Assembly (NCBI RefSeq): GCF_009905605.1 | Contig: NZ_JAAAKZ010000029.1 | Span: 1 to 51,720, forward strand | Direction: 5' to 3' | DNA length: 51,720 nt | From: Runella sp. CRIBMP | Lineage (GTDB): Bacteria > Bacteroidota > Bacteroidia > Cytophagales > Spirosomataceae | Shown here: in pieces, positions 34,850-43,103 of the stretch | Numbering within the stretch: position 1 is the first letter of the stretch | Layout of the letters: every line of letters begins with the position of its first letter | Notes under the pieces: generated by a model | What the model was told of the DNA's origin: nothing | The model's database searches: none | What the model saw: only the letters and a program-made list of their open reading frames with translations | Position numbers and translations under genes: made by a program

Positions 34850-35929
34850 ATGAAAAGATGGAGTAGCCTGTTAGGTAGTGCGGCCTTGGTAGCATTGAGC
34901 ATGAGCACTCAAGCCCAAGAGAAAGACACTAAGGGTGTCAATCCGCTGTCAGTGCGCGAGATTAACGATGCTGATGTGATGATGAAACGCACACTGTGGC
35001 GCCGGTTGGATTTGCGGGAAAAGCAAAATCAACCTATGTTTTCAGTAGGCAATGAAATCACAAAGTACATCATGGACGCTGTAAAGGCGGGTCTTTTGGA
35101 GGCGTATGTAGATGCCGATATGACCAAAAAAATGACCAGTACGGATTTCAGCAAAGCGCTTCAAATGCCAAATCAAGGGCAGACATTGACCGAAGATGAA
35201 ATAAAAGCTGGTTTTGGTACTGACAATGCCGCTCAAGGTGGAGATGTTTGGGGAGATGCTGCAAAGAAAGACCCGAAAGCGCCTGCCAAGGCAGATGATG
35301 GTTGGGGAGCTCCAGCGCCCAAAAAAGAAACACAACCCGTAGATGATGGTTGGGGTACGCCAGCACCAAAAAAGAAGACGACTACCAAAGGTAAAAAGGG
35401 GCAAATTGCCAAAGTGCCTGTAAAGCCTCAAGTAGATTCAACCGAAATCAAACGCAAAATGGCGGAAGAAGCCGCCGCAATTGCTGCGGCTGAAGCGCAA
35501 AAAATGGAAGAGAACCAATTCTTTCCTAAGGATATTCCAATCCTAGAAATGAAAGAAGATTGGATTTTTGACCGCAAGCGTTCACGTTTGATTTACGATA
35601 TTCAAACCATTACGCTTGTATTACCATCTGAATTGAATCCTGGAGGAATTGAAAAGCCGATTGCTACTTTTAGATACAAAGACTTGGACAAGCTGTTCCG
35701 TAGCGATCCAAAGAAATTTATCTGGTTCAACGAATACAATACTGCGCAGCACAAAAACTTAGCGGATGCGTTTGATCTTCGTCTGTTCAGTGGTCGTATT
35801 ATCAAAACTTCCAACCCCAAAGACCAAGACCTCATTACCATTTATGGTGGTGAAAAAGAAGCGCTTTGGAAATCTATCCAACTTGAAAATGAGTTGATGG
35901 AGTTAGAGCATGGTTTGTGGGAATATTAA
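34850..35929 (+). CDS. gldN: T9SS ring protein GldN (PorN) with repeat-containing insert
   Basis: 359 residues; signal peptide ending near STQAQ. The N-terminal part (NPLSVREINDADVMMKRTLW, WRRLDLREKQNQPMF) and C-terminal part (PILEMKEDWIFDRKRSRLIY, FRYKDLDKLFR, WFNEYNTAQHKNLADAFDLR) are clear GldN. Between them, residues about 125-215, lies a Lys/Pro/Ala-rich insert with two copies of DDGWGxPAPKK (starting at 149 and 165) and a weaker one before, which is longer than the usual linker. GldN forms the periplasmic ring with GldK. It is followed by a bidirectional terminator. Confidence 0.95.
   Translation: MKRWSSLLGSAALVALSMSTQAQEKDTKGVNPLSVREINDADVMMKRTLWRRLDLREKQNQPMFSVGNEITKYIMDAVKAGLLEAYVDADMTKKMTSTDFSKALQMPNQGQTLTEDEIKAGFGTDNAAQGGDVWGDAAKKDPKAPAKADDGWGAPAPKKETQPVDDGWGTPAPKKKTTTKGKKGQIAKVPVKPQVDSTEIKRKMAEEAAAIAAAEAQKMEENQFFPKDIPILEMKEDWIFDRKRSRLIYDIQTITLVLPSELNPGGIEKPIATFRYKDLDKLFRSDPKKFIWFNEYNTAQHKNLADAFDLRLFSGRIIKTSNPKDQDLITIYGGEKEALWKSIQLENELMELEHGLWEY
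35294..35389 (+). repeat. Two 48-bp tandem repeats in gldN
   Basis: Copies start at 35294 and 35342 with a period of 48 bp; both encode DDGWG-PAPKK followed by a less conserved tail. A degenerate further copy (DVWGDAAKK) lies upstream near 35240. Confidence 0.8.
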
Positions 35930-35950
35930 TGATAACGATTATGGTATCAT

Positions 35951-35982
35951 AAAAAAAGCGGTCACAATGGCCGCTTTTTTTA
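35951..35982. terminator. Bidirectional terminator after gldN
   Basis: AGCGGTCA pairs with TGGCCGCT around a three-base loop (one G-T pair), flanked by seven A upstream and seven T downstream. It can stop gldN (+) and the glycosyltransferase gene (-). Confidence 0.9.
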
Positions 35983-35989
35983 TGCTTTT

Positions 35990-37000
35990 TTAGGAAGGAT
36001 ACTCAACGCTAGCGCCTGTTTCGCGGTGGGTTTTTGGTTCAAGTAAGCGTTTTACCCCCTCTTGCGCAAAGCCGAATCCATAGCCAAAGAGCTGTACAAA
36101 TGCCGCGATAATGCTCAGGAAGCCCACTTCCAGACTTTTTGATTGTCGAGTGGCGTCGATAAGCAGCAGAATGATATAAATTGCTAAAAAAGTAATTCCT
36201 GCCTGAAACAACCAAGGGTGAATCAACCACAATAAGGGAATACTGAGGCAACCAAGGGTAAACAGAAAAGGAAAGGTGTGAACTAATTTGAGTTCATCTG
36301 GATAAAAGCGGGCTATATTGATTCGCGCACGTCCAAAGAAGCGTAGTTGCCGAAAGAAGGCCCCAAACCCAGTGCGCCGTTTGTGATAAATGAATGCTTC
36401 TGGAATCAGGGCTGACTTGAAACCCATTCGGAGGGCGGTGATGCTAAAAATAATATCTTCGCCCATTCGGCTGATTTGAAATCCTCCCGTACGTTCCCAC
36501 ACTTTGCGAGAAATGCCCATATTAAAACTACGAGGATGGAATGTGCCCCCTAAATTACTTTTTTTACCCCTAATGCCGCCCGTCGTAAAGAGCGAAGTCA
36601 TCGAATAACTGATGGCTTTCTGAATAGGAGTGAAACTTGGATGGTCGGTGTCGGGACCGCCGTATAAATCTACGTAATCAGTATTCAATCGGTGGTCAAC
36701 AATGCTCAGATAATTGGGCTCTATTAGTGCATCGGAGTCAAGAATAACAAAATAATCGCCTTGGGCACGTTCAAACCCGTAGTTTCGGGCAAAGCCTTGG
36801 CCGCCATTTTCCTTGTAGAAGTAGTGAATTTCCAGTTGTTGACTAAAGGTTTGAACAACCTCCTCACATTTGATTCGGGAGCCATCTTCAATAATGATGA
36901 CTTCGAAATGGGTAAAAGTTTGTTTTACCAGACACGTCAACAACTCGGTCAGTTCGTCGGGCCGATTATAAACGGGGATAATAATACTGTATTTACGCAT
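35990..37000 (-). CDS. Family 2 glycosyltransferase
   Basis: 336 residues from the ATG at 37000; longer frames upstream overlap the radC promoter space. GT-A fold signatures: YSIIIPVYNRPDELTELL (residues about 4-21), FVILDSDALIEPNY with the DxD-type metal motif, and RMGEDIIFSITALRMGF. About three hydrophobic segments near the C-terminus (FLFTLGCLSIPLLWLI, FLAIYIILLLI, FVQLFGYGFGFAQ) anchor it in the membrane. Acceptor and sugar are unknown. It is divergent from radC with a 64-bp gap. Confidence 0.88.
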   Translation of the reverse strand: MRKYSIIIPVYNRPDELTELLTCLVKQTFTHFEVIIIEDGSRIKCEEVVQTFSQQLEIHYFYKENGGQGFARNYGFERAQGDYFVILDSDALIEPNYLSIVDHRLNTDYVDLYGGPDTDHPSFTPIQKAISYSMTSLFTTGGIRGKKSNLGGTFHPRSFNMGISRKVWERTGGFQISRMGEDIIFSITALRMGFKSALIPEAFIYHKRRTGFGAFFRQLRFFGRARINIARFYPDELKLVHTFPFLFTLGCLSIPLLWLIHPWLFQAGITFLAIYIILLLIDATRQSKSLEVGFLSIIAAFVQLFGYGFGFAQEGVKRLLEPKTHRETGASVEYPS

Positions 37001-37064
37001 GACTCGCTTTGATTTCACTGGCAAGTTAGTATTTTTACCACGAACGACCACCTATGACCTCTTC

Positions 37065-37769
37065 ATGACTGATAACGACTACACTTCATCACGAAAAATA
37101 CTGAGTTGGGCGGAAGAAGACCGCCCTCGCGAAAAATTGCTTTTGAAAGGGAAAGCCGCGCTGACAGATGCCGAATTGATTGCTATTTTGATTGGCTCAG
37201 GCACCGTTGAACTATCGGCGGTAGATTTGGCAAAGGTAATTCTCCAAAAAGCTTCCAATAATCTGAACGAATTGGCCAAGTTGACCACTAAAGATTTAAT
37301 GAAAATCAAGGGGATAGGCGAAGCAAAAGCCATTACGATTATTGCGGCGTTGGAGCTAGGAAGGCGGCGTAAAGAAAGTGAAATTGTGCGAAAACCGCGT
37401 ATTACATGTTCAAAAGACGGGTACGAACAAATTCGGCCTTATTTATTGGATTTACCTCATGAAGAGTTTTGGTTGTTGTTGCTCAATCGGGCCAATGAGG
37501 TCATTCGTCCCGTTCAAATCAGCCAAGGAGGCGTTTCGGGTACGGTAGCCGACCCGAAAATGATATTTAAAGTGGCCGTTGAACATTTGGCCAGTGCCAT
37601 TATTTTGGCACACAATCATCCCTCGGGCAATCTCAAACCTAGTGAGGCTGACAAAGACCTTACACGTCGCCTTACGGCGGCGGGGAAGTTGCTCGAAATC
37701 CCTGTTTTAGACCATATTATCTTTACGGATGGCGGTTACTTGAGTTTTGCCGACGAAGGATTGCTTTAA
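37065..37769 (+). CDS. radC: RadC-family JAMM protein
   Basis: 234 residues from the ATG at 37065. An N-terminal UPF0758/HhH part (KIKGIGEAKAITIIAALELG) precedes the JAMM/MPN+ domain with HNHPSG followed by an acidic residue (PSGNLKPSEADKDLT) and EHLASAIILAH before it. The old name 'DNA repair protein RadC' is not supported by function; the metalloprotease-like motif is intact. Directly downstream, co-directional, is an amino-acid permease. Confidence 0.92.
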   Translation: MTDNDYTSSRKILSWAEEDRPREKLLLKGKAALTDAELIAILIGSGTVELSAVDLAKVILQKASNNLNELAKLTTKDLMKIKGIGEAKAITIIAALELGRRRKESEIVRKPRITCSKDGYEQIRPYLLDLPHEEFWLLLLNRANEVIRPVQISQGGVSGTVADPKMIFKVAVEHLASAIILAHNHPSGNLKPSEADKDLTRRLTAAGKLLEIPVLDHIIFTDGGYLSFADEGLL

Positions 37770-37817
37770 GATGAGATAATTCAATTTCGTAACTACCCAA
37801 CCTTTAGTTTTTAATCC

Positions 37818-39143
37818 ATGTCTCACCAACTTAAAAAACAAATTACGCTCTTCAGCCTGACCATGATTGCGGTAGGGTCGAGCATTGGCTCAGGAATATT
37901 CCGGGCACCTTCTGAAATCGCGGGCTACTTGCCCACCACAGGCTGGATGTTGGGCGTATGGGTAGCGGGAGGGATGGTGGCGTTGTGCGGGGCACTTACT
38001 TTCGCCGAAATTGCTTCTATTTTTCCTAAAGCAGGCGGTTTTTATGTGTTTTTAAAGGAAGCATTTGGCGAGCTTCCTGCATTTTTATACAGTTGGTCCA
38101 TGTTGTTGGTTATCAATACGGGTTCATTGGCGGCGCTCACGTTGGTTTTTACTTCGTACTTGAATGAACTGATTCCCATGCCAGAGAATGTACAACTCGC
38201 AGTGGCTGTTTTCACAATTGGGCTTCTCACCATTATGAATGTGCTGGGCGTAAAATGGGGTGGCGTGTTTGCCTCTGTTTTTACATCAGCCAAATTGGTG
38301 GGCATCGCCGTGGTGGTTATCATTGGTTTTGTGGCAGGAACGTACGCTATAAATATTACAGATTTTACGTGGACCTCCAATACGCAAAATTTACCCCTTG
38401 TATCCTCCTTTGGATTGGCGCTGATTGGGGTTTCTTTTTCGTACGGAGGCTATCAACATGCTACGTTTATTGCGGCCGAAGTCAAAGATGCCAATCGACT
38501 CGTGCCCCGCGCGATGTTGATGGGAATCGGTATCGTATGCTTGGCGTATTTAAGCGTAAATGTTGCCTATTTAAAGCTGTTGCCGATTGAGCAGATTGCG
38601 GCTTCTACGGGCGTGGCTTCAGAAGCCATTTCTACCGTATGGGGATTAGGCGCTAAATTTATCTCGTTTTTGATTGTCTTGTCGGTCTTGGGAACCATTG
38701 GCATTTATATCCTGACCGCGCCGCGTATTTATTTTGCAATGGCGCAGGATGGGTTGTTTTTTAAGCAGTTTGCCGAGATTCATCCCCGTTATCAAACGCC
38801 TTTTTGGGCCATCATTTTTCAGTCTTTCTGGACGATTGTTTTGTTGATTTTCTGGAAAACCTTCTCCAATCTCATCACTTATGTGGTGTTTGTAGACACT
38901 TTCTTTTTCTTCCTCACCGCAGCGGCCATTTTTAAGTTCAGGCAGCGCAAACTAAAACGTAATTACAGCACCCTTGCCTACCCAATTACGCCGTTGATAT
39001 TCATGGCTTTATCGGCTTTTGTTGTGGTTAACACGCTTATTGAAAAGCCTGAACAGGCGCTGGCAGGGCTGTTTTTTCTGGGATTGGGAGGAGTTGCCTA
39101 CGTATATTTTAAATGGAAAAGAGCATTGAACATAAAAAATTAG
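37818..39143 (+). CDS. APC-family amino acid permease
   Basis: 441 residues with about 12 membrane helices. The N-terminal helix has MIAVGSSIGSGIFRAPSEIA, the substrate-backbone-binding Gly motif of the APC superfamily, and GGMVALCGALTFAEIASIFP follows. Substrate unknown; resemblance is to the LAT/SLC7-like branch. It ends two bases before the start of the DinB-like gene, suggesting coupled translation. Confidence 0.88.
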   Translation: MSHQLKKQITLFSLTMIAVGSSIGSGIFRAPSEIAGYLPTTGWMLGVWVAGGMVALCGALTFAEIASIFPKAGGFYVFLKEAFGELPAFLYSWSMLLVINTGSLAALTLVFTSYLNELIPMPENVQLAVAVFTIGLLTIMNVLGVKWGGVFASVFTSAKLVGIAVVVIIGFVAGTYAINITDFTWTSNTQNLPLVSSFGLALIGVSFSYGGYQHATFIAAEVKDANRLVPRAMLMGIGIVCLAYLSVNVAYLKLLPIEQIAASTGVASEAISTVWGLGAKFISFLIVLSVLGTIGIYILTAPRIYFAMAQDGLFFKQFAEIHPRYQTPFWAIIFQSFWTIVLLIFWKTFSNLITYVVFVDTFFFFLTAAAIFKFRQRKLKRNYSTLAYPITPLIFMALSAFVVVNTLIEKPEQALAGLFFLGLGGVAYVYFKWKRALNIKN

Positions 39144-39144
39144 C

Positions 39145-39597
39145 ATGATGATTACACAAACATTGATTTCGCTTTTTGAGCGGGATTTGACCAAACTGAA
39201 AGAAGAGCTTCTTGCTTATCAAAACGAAGAAACAATCTGGAAAACAGAAGCCCAAATTCCCAATTCGGCGGGAAACCTGACCTTGCATTTGATTGGTAAT
39301 TTGAATGCCTTCATTGGGGCCGAGATTGGCAAAACAGGCTATGTGAGAAATCGTCCTTTGGAGTTCAGTGATAAAGACGTACCCCGCCAAAAAATGATTG
39401 CCGCGTTGGATTCAACGATTGAAGTCATTAAAAATGCCTTGTCGACCCTGACCGAGGAGGATTATGCCGCCGAATACCCTTTGGTGGTTTTTAAAGAAAA
39501 AATGTCGACCGAGTATTTTTTAATTCACTTGGCGGTTCATTTGGGCTATCATTTGGGGCAGATTAACTACCATCGCAGATTATTAGATCACATCTAA
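39145..39597 (+). CDS. DinB-like (DUF1572) four-helix protein
   Basis: 150 residues, no signal peptide. Helical bundle with candidate metal-binding histidines in the DinB arrangement: LTLHLIGNLNAFIG early and LIHLAVHLGYHLGQINYHR late. This superfamily includes metal-dependent thiol-transferases (bacillithiol/mycothiol type), but most members are uncharacterised. ATGs at 39145 and 39148 are equally usable. Confidence 0.82.
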   Translation: MMITQTLISLFERDLTKLKEELLAYQNEETIWKTEAQIPNSAGNLTLHLIGNLNAFIGAEIGKTGYVRNRPLEFSDKDVPRQKMIAALDSTIEVIKNALSTLTEEDYAAEYPLVVFKEKMSTEYFLIHLAVHLGYHLGQINYHRRLLDHI

Positions 39598-39839
39598 GCT
39601 AATTTACCAATGAGTAGATTTTTAAAGTTAAAGCTGTGAATTTAAAATCAAGGCTCAAATAGGCACCTATGCTTAATAATAAACTACGTACTAGTCAGTG
39701 AATCAGGGACATGGATAAAATTTGTCAAACTTTCTATTGAATAAAATATTCTTTGCTTAAAAAAAGCGTTTACAAAAAGTAAAAATTGAACGCGTCTAAT
39801 GTATTTTTACATCTTTCCTATAAGAAATTAAACTATCCT

Positions 39840-40475
39840 ATGAACATGAACCGCAGAGAAGCATTGTCGCGGGTGGCCCTTTTGATGGGGGGTACTCTTT
39901 CGGCACCTACTTTAATGGCCTTTGGTGAAGGAGCTGCAATGCCCCAAACCGCAGGAGCTGCTTTTAGCTTTACGCCTGCCCAGCAAGCATTGGTTGCTGA
40001 GGTAGCCGAACATATCATTCCTCGTACTTCGACCCCTGGGGCGAAAGATGCAGGGGTGGGCCCTTTTATTGAGCTGATGTTGAAAGACTGCTACAAAGCG
40101 CAGGAACAACAAAACTTTTTGGATGGATTAGCAGATTTGGATGCTAAAGCCACCAAAGCCCATGGTAAAAAATTCATGGAAACCACTTCTGCCGAGCAAG
40201 TTGCGATTTTGAAACAAGTAGAGAAAGAAACCACTGAATTGATGAAAAGCGCCAATGTTCAGCAGGTGAAAGTGGGAGATAATGTTGACAAAGAAGTAGT
40301 AGATTCCAAAAAACTCAAGGGCACCCCTTTCTGGCGTTTGGCCAAGGAGCTTACACTGTTTGGTTACTTTACTTCGGAGCAAGGAGCTACCAAAGCCCTT
40401 GACTATGTGCCTATTCCGGGCCGTTATGATGGATGTATTCCGTTGAAAAAAGGCCAAAAGGCGTACGCGTTGTAG
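39840..40475 (+). CDS. Gluconate 2-dehydrogenase subunit 3-like protein, Tat-type signal
   Basis: 211 residues from the ATG at 39840; the frame opens earlier at a TTG (39786) without sense. The N-terminus MNRREALSRVALLMGGTLSA carries a twin-arginine-like signal, then FTPAQQALVAEVAEHIIPRT and GAKDAGVGPFIELMLKDCY, the conserved parts of PF13618. These small subunits accompany a GMC-type flavoprotein, often across the membrane by the Tat route. The GMC gene follows 37 bp downstream, so the two probably form one complex. Confidence 0.88.
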   Translation: MNMNRREALSRVALLMGGTLSAPTLMAFGEGAAMPQTAGAAFSFTPAQQALVAEVAEHIIPRTSTPGAKDAGVGPFIELMLKDCYKAQEQQNFLDGLADLDAKATKAHGKKFMETTSAEQVAILKQVEKETTELMKSANVQQVKVGDNVDKEVVDSKKLKGTPFWRLAKELTLFGYFTSEQGATKALDYVPIPGRYDGCIPLKKGQKAYAL

Positions 40476-40512
40476 ATAAATTACGTACAAGAATTAAAAC
40501 AACTAACCTAAG

Positions 40513-42228
40513 ATGTATCTAAATATTGATGCCCAAAAAGAAATGACCTACGATGCCATCGTCGTTGGGTCAGGGATAAGTGGCGGATGGGCGGCCAAAG
40601 AGTTGACTGAGAAAGGTTTACGCGTGCTGTGTCTGGAGCGGGGTCGTGATATAAAACACGTGGAAGGCTACGAAACGGCCATGAAAGCTCCTTGGGAACT
40701 TCCTCACCGTGGCCGACCCGACAATCAGTCGGCGGAAGAATATTGGGCGGGCATCCGGACGGGTTATACGGTCAATGAAGAGCACCGTTACCTTTTTGAA
40801 AACGACAGCCAAAACCCTTACTTGGAGACCCGTCCGTTTGACTGGATTCGGGCATACCATACTGGGGGGCGTTCACTGTTGTGGGGGCGTCAGAGCTACC
40901 GTTGGAATGAAGAAGATTTTATGGCCAATGCCAAAGAAGGAATTTCGATTGATTGGCCCATTCGATATAAAGATCTTGCGCCGTGGTACGATTACGTAGA
41001 GCGTTTTGCGGGTATTAGCGGGTCAAAAGACGGGCTTGATGTGTTGCCTGATGGTCAATTTCAGCCTGCTATGGAGCTAAACTGCCTCGAAAAGCACGTA
41101 AAATCTGAAGTAATGCGGAAAATGGGCCGTACTTTGACGATTGGACGGGTAGCGCACTTGACCAAACCGCAGAGTATTCATACGGCATTGGGTCGGGCGG
41201 CGTGTCAGTACCGCAATATGTGTATGCGTGGCTGTCCGTTTGGGGCGTATTTCAGCACGCAAGCGGCTACTTTGCCAGCGGCGATGAAGACCAAACGGTT
41301 GACTTTGGCCAACAACAAAATCGTGTCGGAAGTATTGTACGATGAGAAGAGAGGCCGGGCTACTGGCGTGCGTACCATCGACCAAAACACCCTAGAAGTG
41401 AAAGATTATTTTGCAAAAATTATCTTCCTCAACGCTTCGGCAATTCCATCGGCTTCTATTTTGATGAATTCTAAGTCAAGCCGTTTTCCAAATGGATTGG
41501 GCAATGATAGTGACCAATTGGGGCGCAACATCATGGACCACCACTTGGGCGTGGGTGCTTCTGGAACCTACGACGGTTTTGAAGATCAATACTATTTTGG
41601 CCGCCGTGCCAACGGGGTGTACATCCCGCGTTATCGCAATTGGGGCAAAGACAAACGCGATTATCTGCGTGGATTTGGTTATCAAGGCGGAGCAAGCCGT
41701 AGCAGCTGGGGACGTGGCGTAGGCATGGAAGGTTTTGGGGCGGCGTTTAAAGAAGAAATGACGGAAGTAGGAGGTTGGAACATGGGAATCGGTGGCTTTG
41801 GTGAAGTTTTGCCAAACGAAAATAACCGCTTTACCCTTCATCCCACCAAGAAAGACAAATGGGGAATGCCGTTGGTGGTGTTTGATGCAGGTTATGGCGA
41901 AAACGAGCGTAAAATGCGGATAGACATGAAAAACGACGCGGCTGAAATGCTCGAAGCAGCAGGTTTTAAGAACATCAATGCGTACGATAATACCAAATCA
42001 AATTTGGGAATCGGTATCCACGAAATGGGTACGGCAAGGATGGGTAAAGACCCCAAAACGTCGGTGTTGAATGCGCATAATCAGGTACATACGTGTAAAA
42101 ATATCTTTATGACCGATGGTGCCGCCATGACTTCGGCGTCTTGTGTAAACCCTTCGTTGACCTACATGGCGCTTACGGCCCGTGCCGCGGCGTTTGCGGT
42201 CGATGAATTGAAAAAGAAGAACCTGTAA
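40513..42228 (+). CDS. GMC-family oxidoreductase
   Basis: 571 residues. FAD-binding motif GSGISGG at 19-25, acidic residue at the end of the second strand (LCLERGRD), HTGGRSLLWGRQSYR, the Cys-rich segment CQYRNMCMRGCPFGAYFSTQ, and the C-terminal GMC site with GIHEMGTARMG and SCVNPSLTYMALTARAA. Full-length member of the glucose-methanol-choline family, probably oxidising a sugar or polyol in the periplasm together with the preceding Tat subunit (inference). No signal peptide of its own is visible, so it would hitchhike. A terminator follows. Confidence 0.92.
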   Translation: MYLNIDAQKEMTYDAIVVGSGISGGWAAKELTEKGLRVLCLERGRDIKHVEGYETAMKAPWELPHRGRPDNQSAEEYWAGIRTGYTVNEEHRYLFENDSQNPYLETRPFDWIRAYHTGGRSLLWGRQSYRWNEEDFMANAKEGISIDWPIRYKDLAPWYDYVERFAGISGSKDGLDVLPDGQFQPAMELNCLEKHVKSEVMRKMGRTLTIGRVAHLTKPQSIHTALGRAACQYRNMCMRGCPFGAYFSTQAATLPAAMKTKRLTLANNKIVSEVLYDEKRGRATGVRTIDQNTLEVKDYFAKIIFLNASAIPSASILMNSKSSRFPNGLGNDSDQLGRNIMDHHLGVGASGTYDGFEDQYYFGRRANGVYIPRYRNWGKDKRDYLRGFGYQGGASRSSWGRGVGMEGFGAAFKEEMTEVGGWNMGIGGFGEVLPNENNRFTLHPTKKDKWGMPLVVFDAGYGENERKMRIDMKNDAAEMLEAAGFKNINAYDNTKSNLGIGIHEMGTARMGKDPKTSVLNAHNQVHTCKNIFMTDGAAMTSASCVNPSLTYMALTARAAAFAVDELKKKNL

Positions 42229-42269
42229 CCAGTCGACAAAGTGCGTTTACAGACGTAGAAATAGTGTGC

Positions 42270-42303
42270 AGGAGGCGGTAGCAACACCGCCTCCTATTTT
42301 TTT
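42270..42303 (+). terminator. Terminator after the GMC gene
   Basis: A perfect ten-bp stem AGGAGGCGGT (42270-42279) with ACCGCCTCCT (42286-42295), six-base loop, then ATTTTTTT. It ends the gluconate-dehydrogenase-like operon. Confidence 0.9.
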
Positions 42304-42305
42304 AG

Positions 42306-42791
42306 CTACGATTTATGGCCGATGCTTTCTAAAATCTTAATCGCTTCCTTCTCGGCTTCCTCATCTTTGTCATCAAATGTAATAGAAATGAAAAAATTGG
42401 TACGGCTTTTTAAGTCAACAATACCCGCAAACATGATGCGGTCGCCATCTTTAAAGCCTTCTACGTAATACCCCGCAAAATCATCATTTTCAAACGTGCC
42501 TTCGTCGTCCACTTCGGTGAGTTTGAGGCTTTTGGCGGCGGCAATTGTGGCGTCGTCAATGTCGGCCGCACTGATGGCTTTTTGGTTCCAGATATACATG
42601 AAAAGTTCCATGCCTTCACCTGCCATTTCAAATTCATTTTTTGTGTCCTTGGTTATTTTGAAATCGTTGGGCACCGTTATTTCGATGTTATAATCATCCC
42701 AATAATAGGTCTTGTCGATATTGGGCGTAAAGGAGGCTAAAGAAAACAGCATCAAAGCAGATGCAAGAAAGAAGCGTAGAGAGTTTTTCAT
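42306..42791 (-). CDS. Small secreted protein of unknown function
   Basis: 161 residues with a signal peptide (MKNSLRFFLASALMLFSLAS) and an acidic mature part: YYWDDYNIEITVPNDFKITK, then a domain with DRIMFAGIVDLKSRTNFFISI. The pattern resembles small PsbP/DUF1795-type folds, but I cannot assign a family. It stands alone; the 312 bases upstream contain the terminator of the next minus-strand gene. Confidence 0.65.
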   Translation of the reverse strand: MKNSLRFFLASALMLFSLASFTPNIDKTYYWDDYNIEITVPNDFKITKDTKNEFEMAGEGMELFMYIWNQKAISAADIDDATIAAAKSLKLTEVDDEGTFENDDFAGYYVEGFKDGDRIMFAGIVDLKSRTNFFISITFDDKDEEAEKEAIKILESIGHKS

Positions 42792-43103
42792 TTGATTAAT
42801 TGATTTGAGTTTAGATAAAGGGTAAAATATAGAAATAAGGCTGATTCGGGATTAATCAAATAGATTATACTCTGTATATCAGAGAATTATAAAAAAAAGT
42901 GTGGAGAAAAACTTATTAAGAGAAGGGTGCGGAAGAATTAGAGGCAAACAGGCCTATTGAATTTGTTAAATTAACTTTTCAACTTGATTATGTCAAGCTG
43001 TTTTACCTAAATAAAATTGAACCGATGCCCAAAGGCGTTTTCCGGTAGCGGTTCAATTTTATGAAAAATGAATCAAAACGGGTATTTCTTAAAATCTTTT
43101 CAG
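42792..43103. other. Intergenic region with a terminator hairpin
   Basis: Between two minus-strand genes. It holds the hairpin at 43011-43062 and AT-rich sequence near 42800-42900 that probably contains the promoter for the gene starting at 42791. No further gene is seen. Confidence 0.5.
43011..43062 (-). terminator. Terminator of the serine hydrolase gene
   Basis: ATAAAATTGAACCG (43011-43024) and its exact complement at 43049-43062 form a 14-bp stem whose A/T-rich base can act as the terminator U tract on the minus strand, just after the stop at 43104. Confidence 0.65.
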
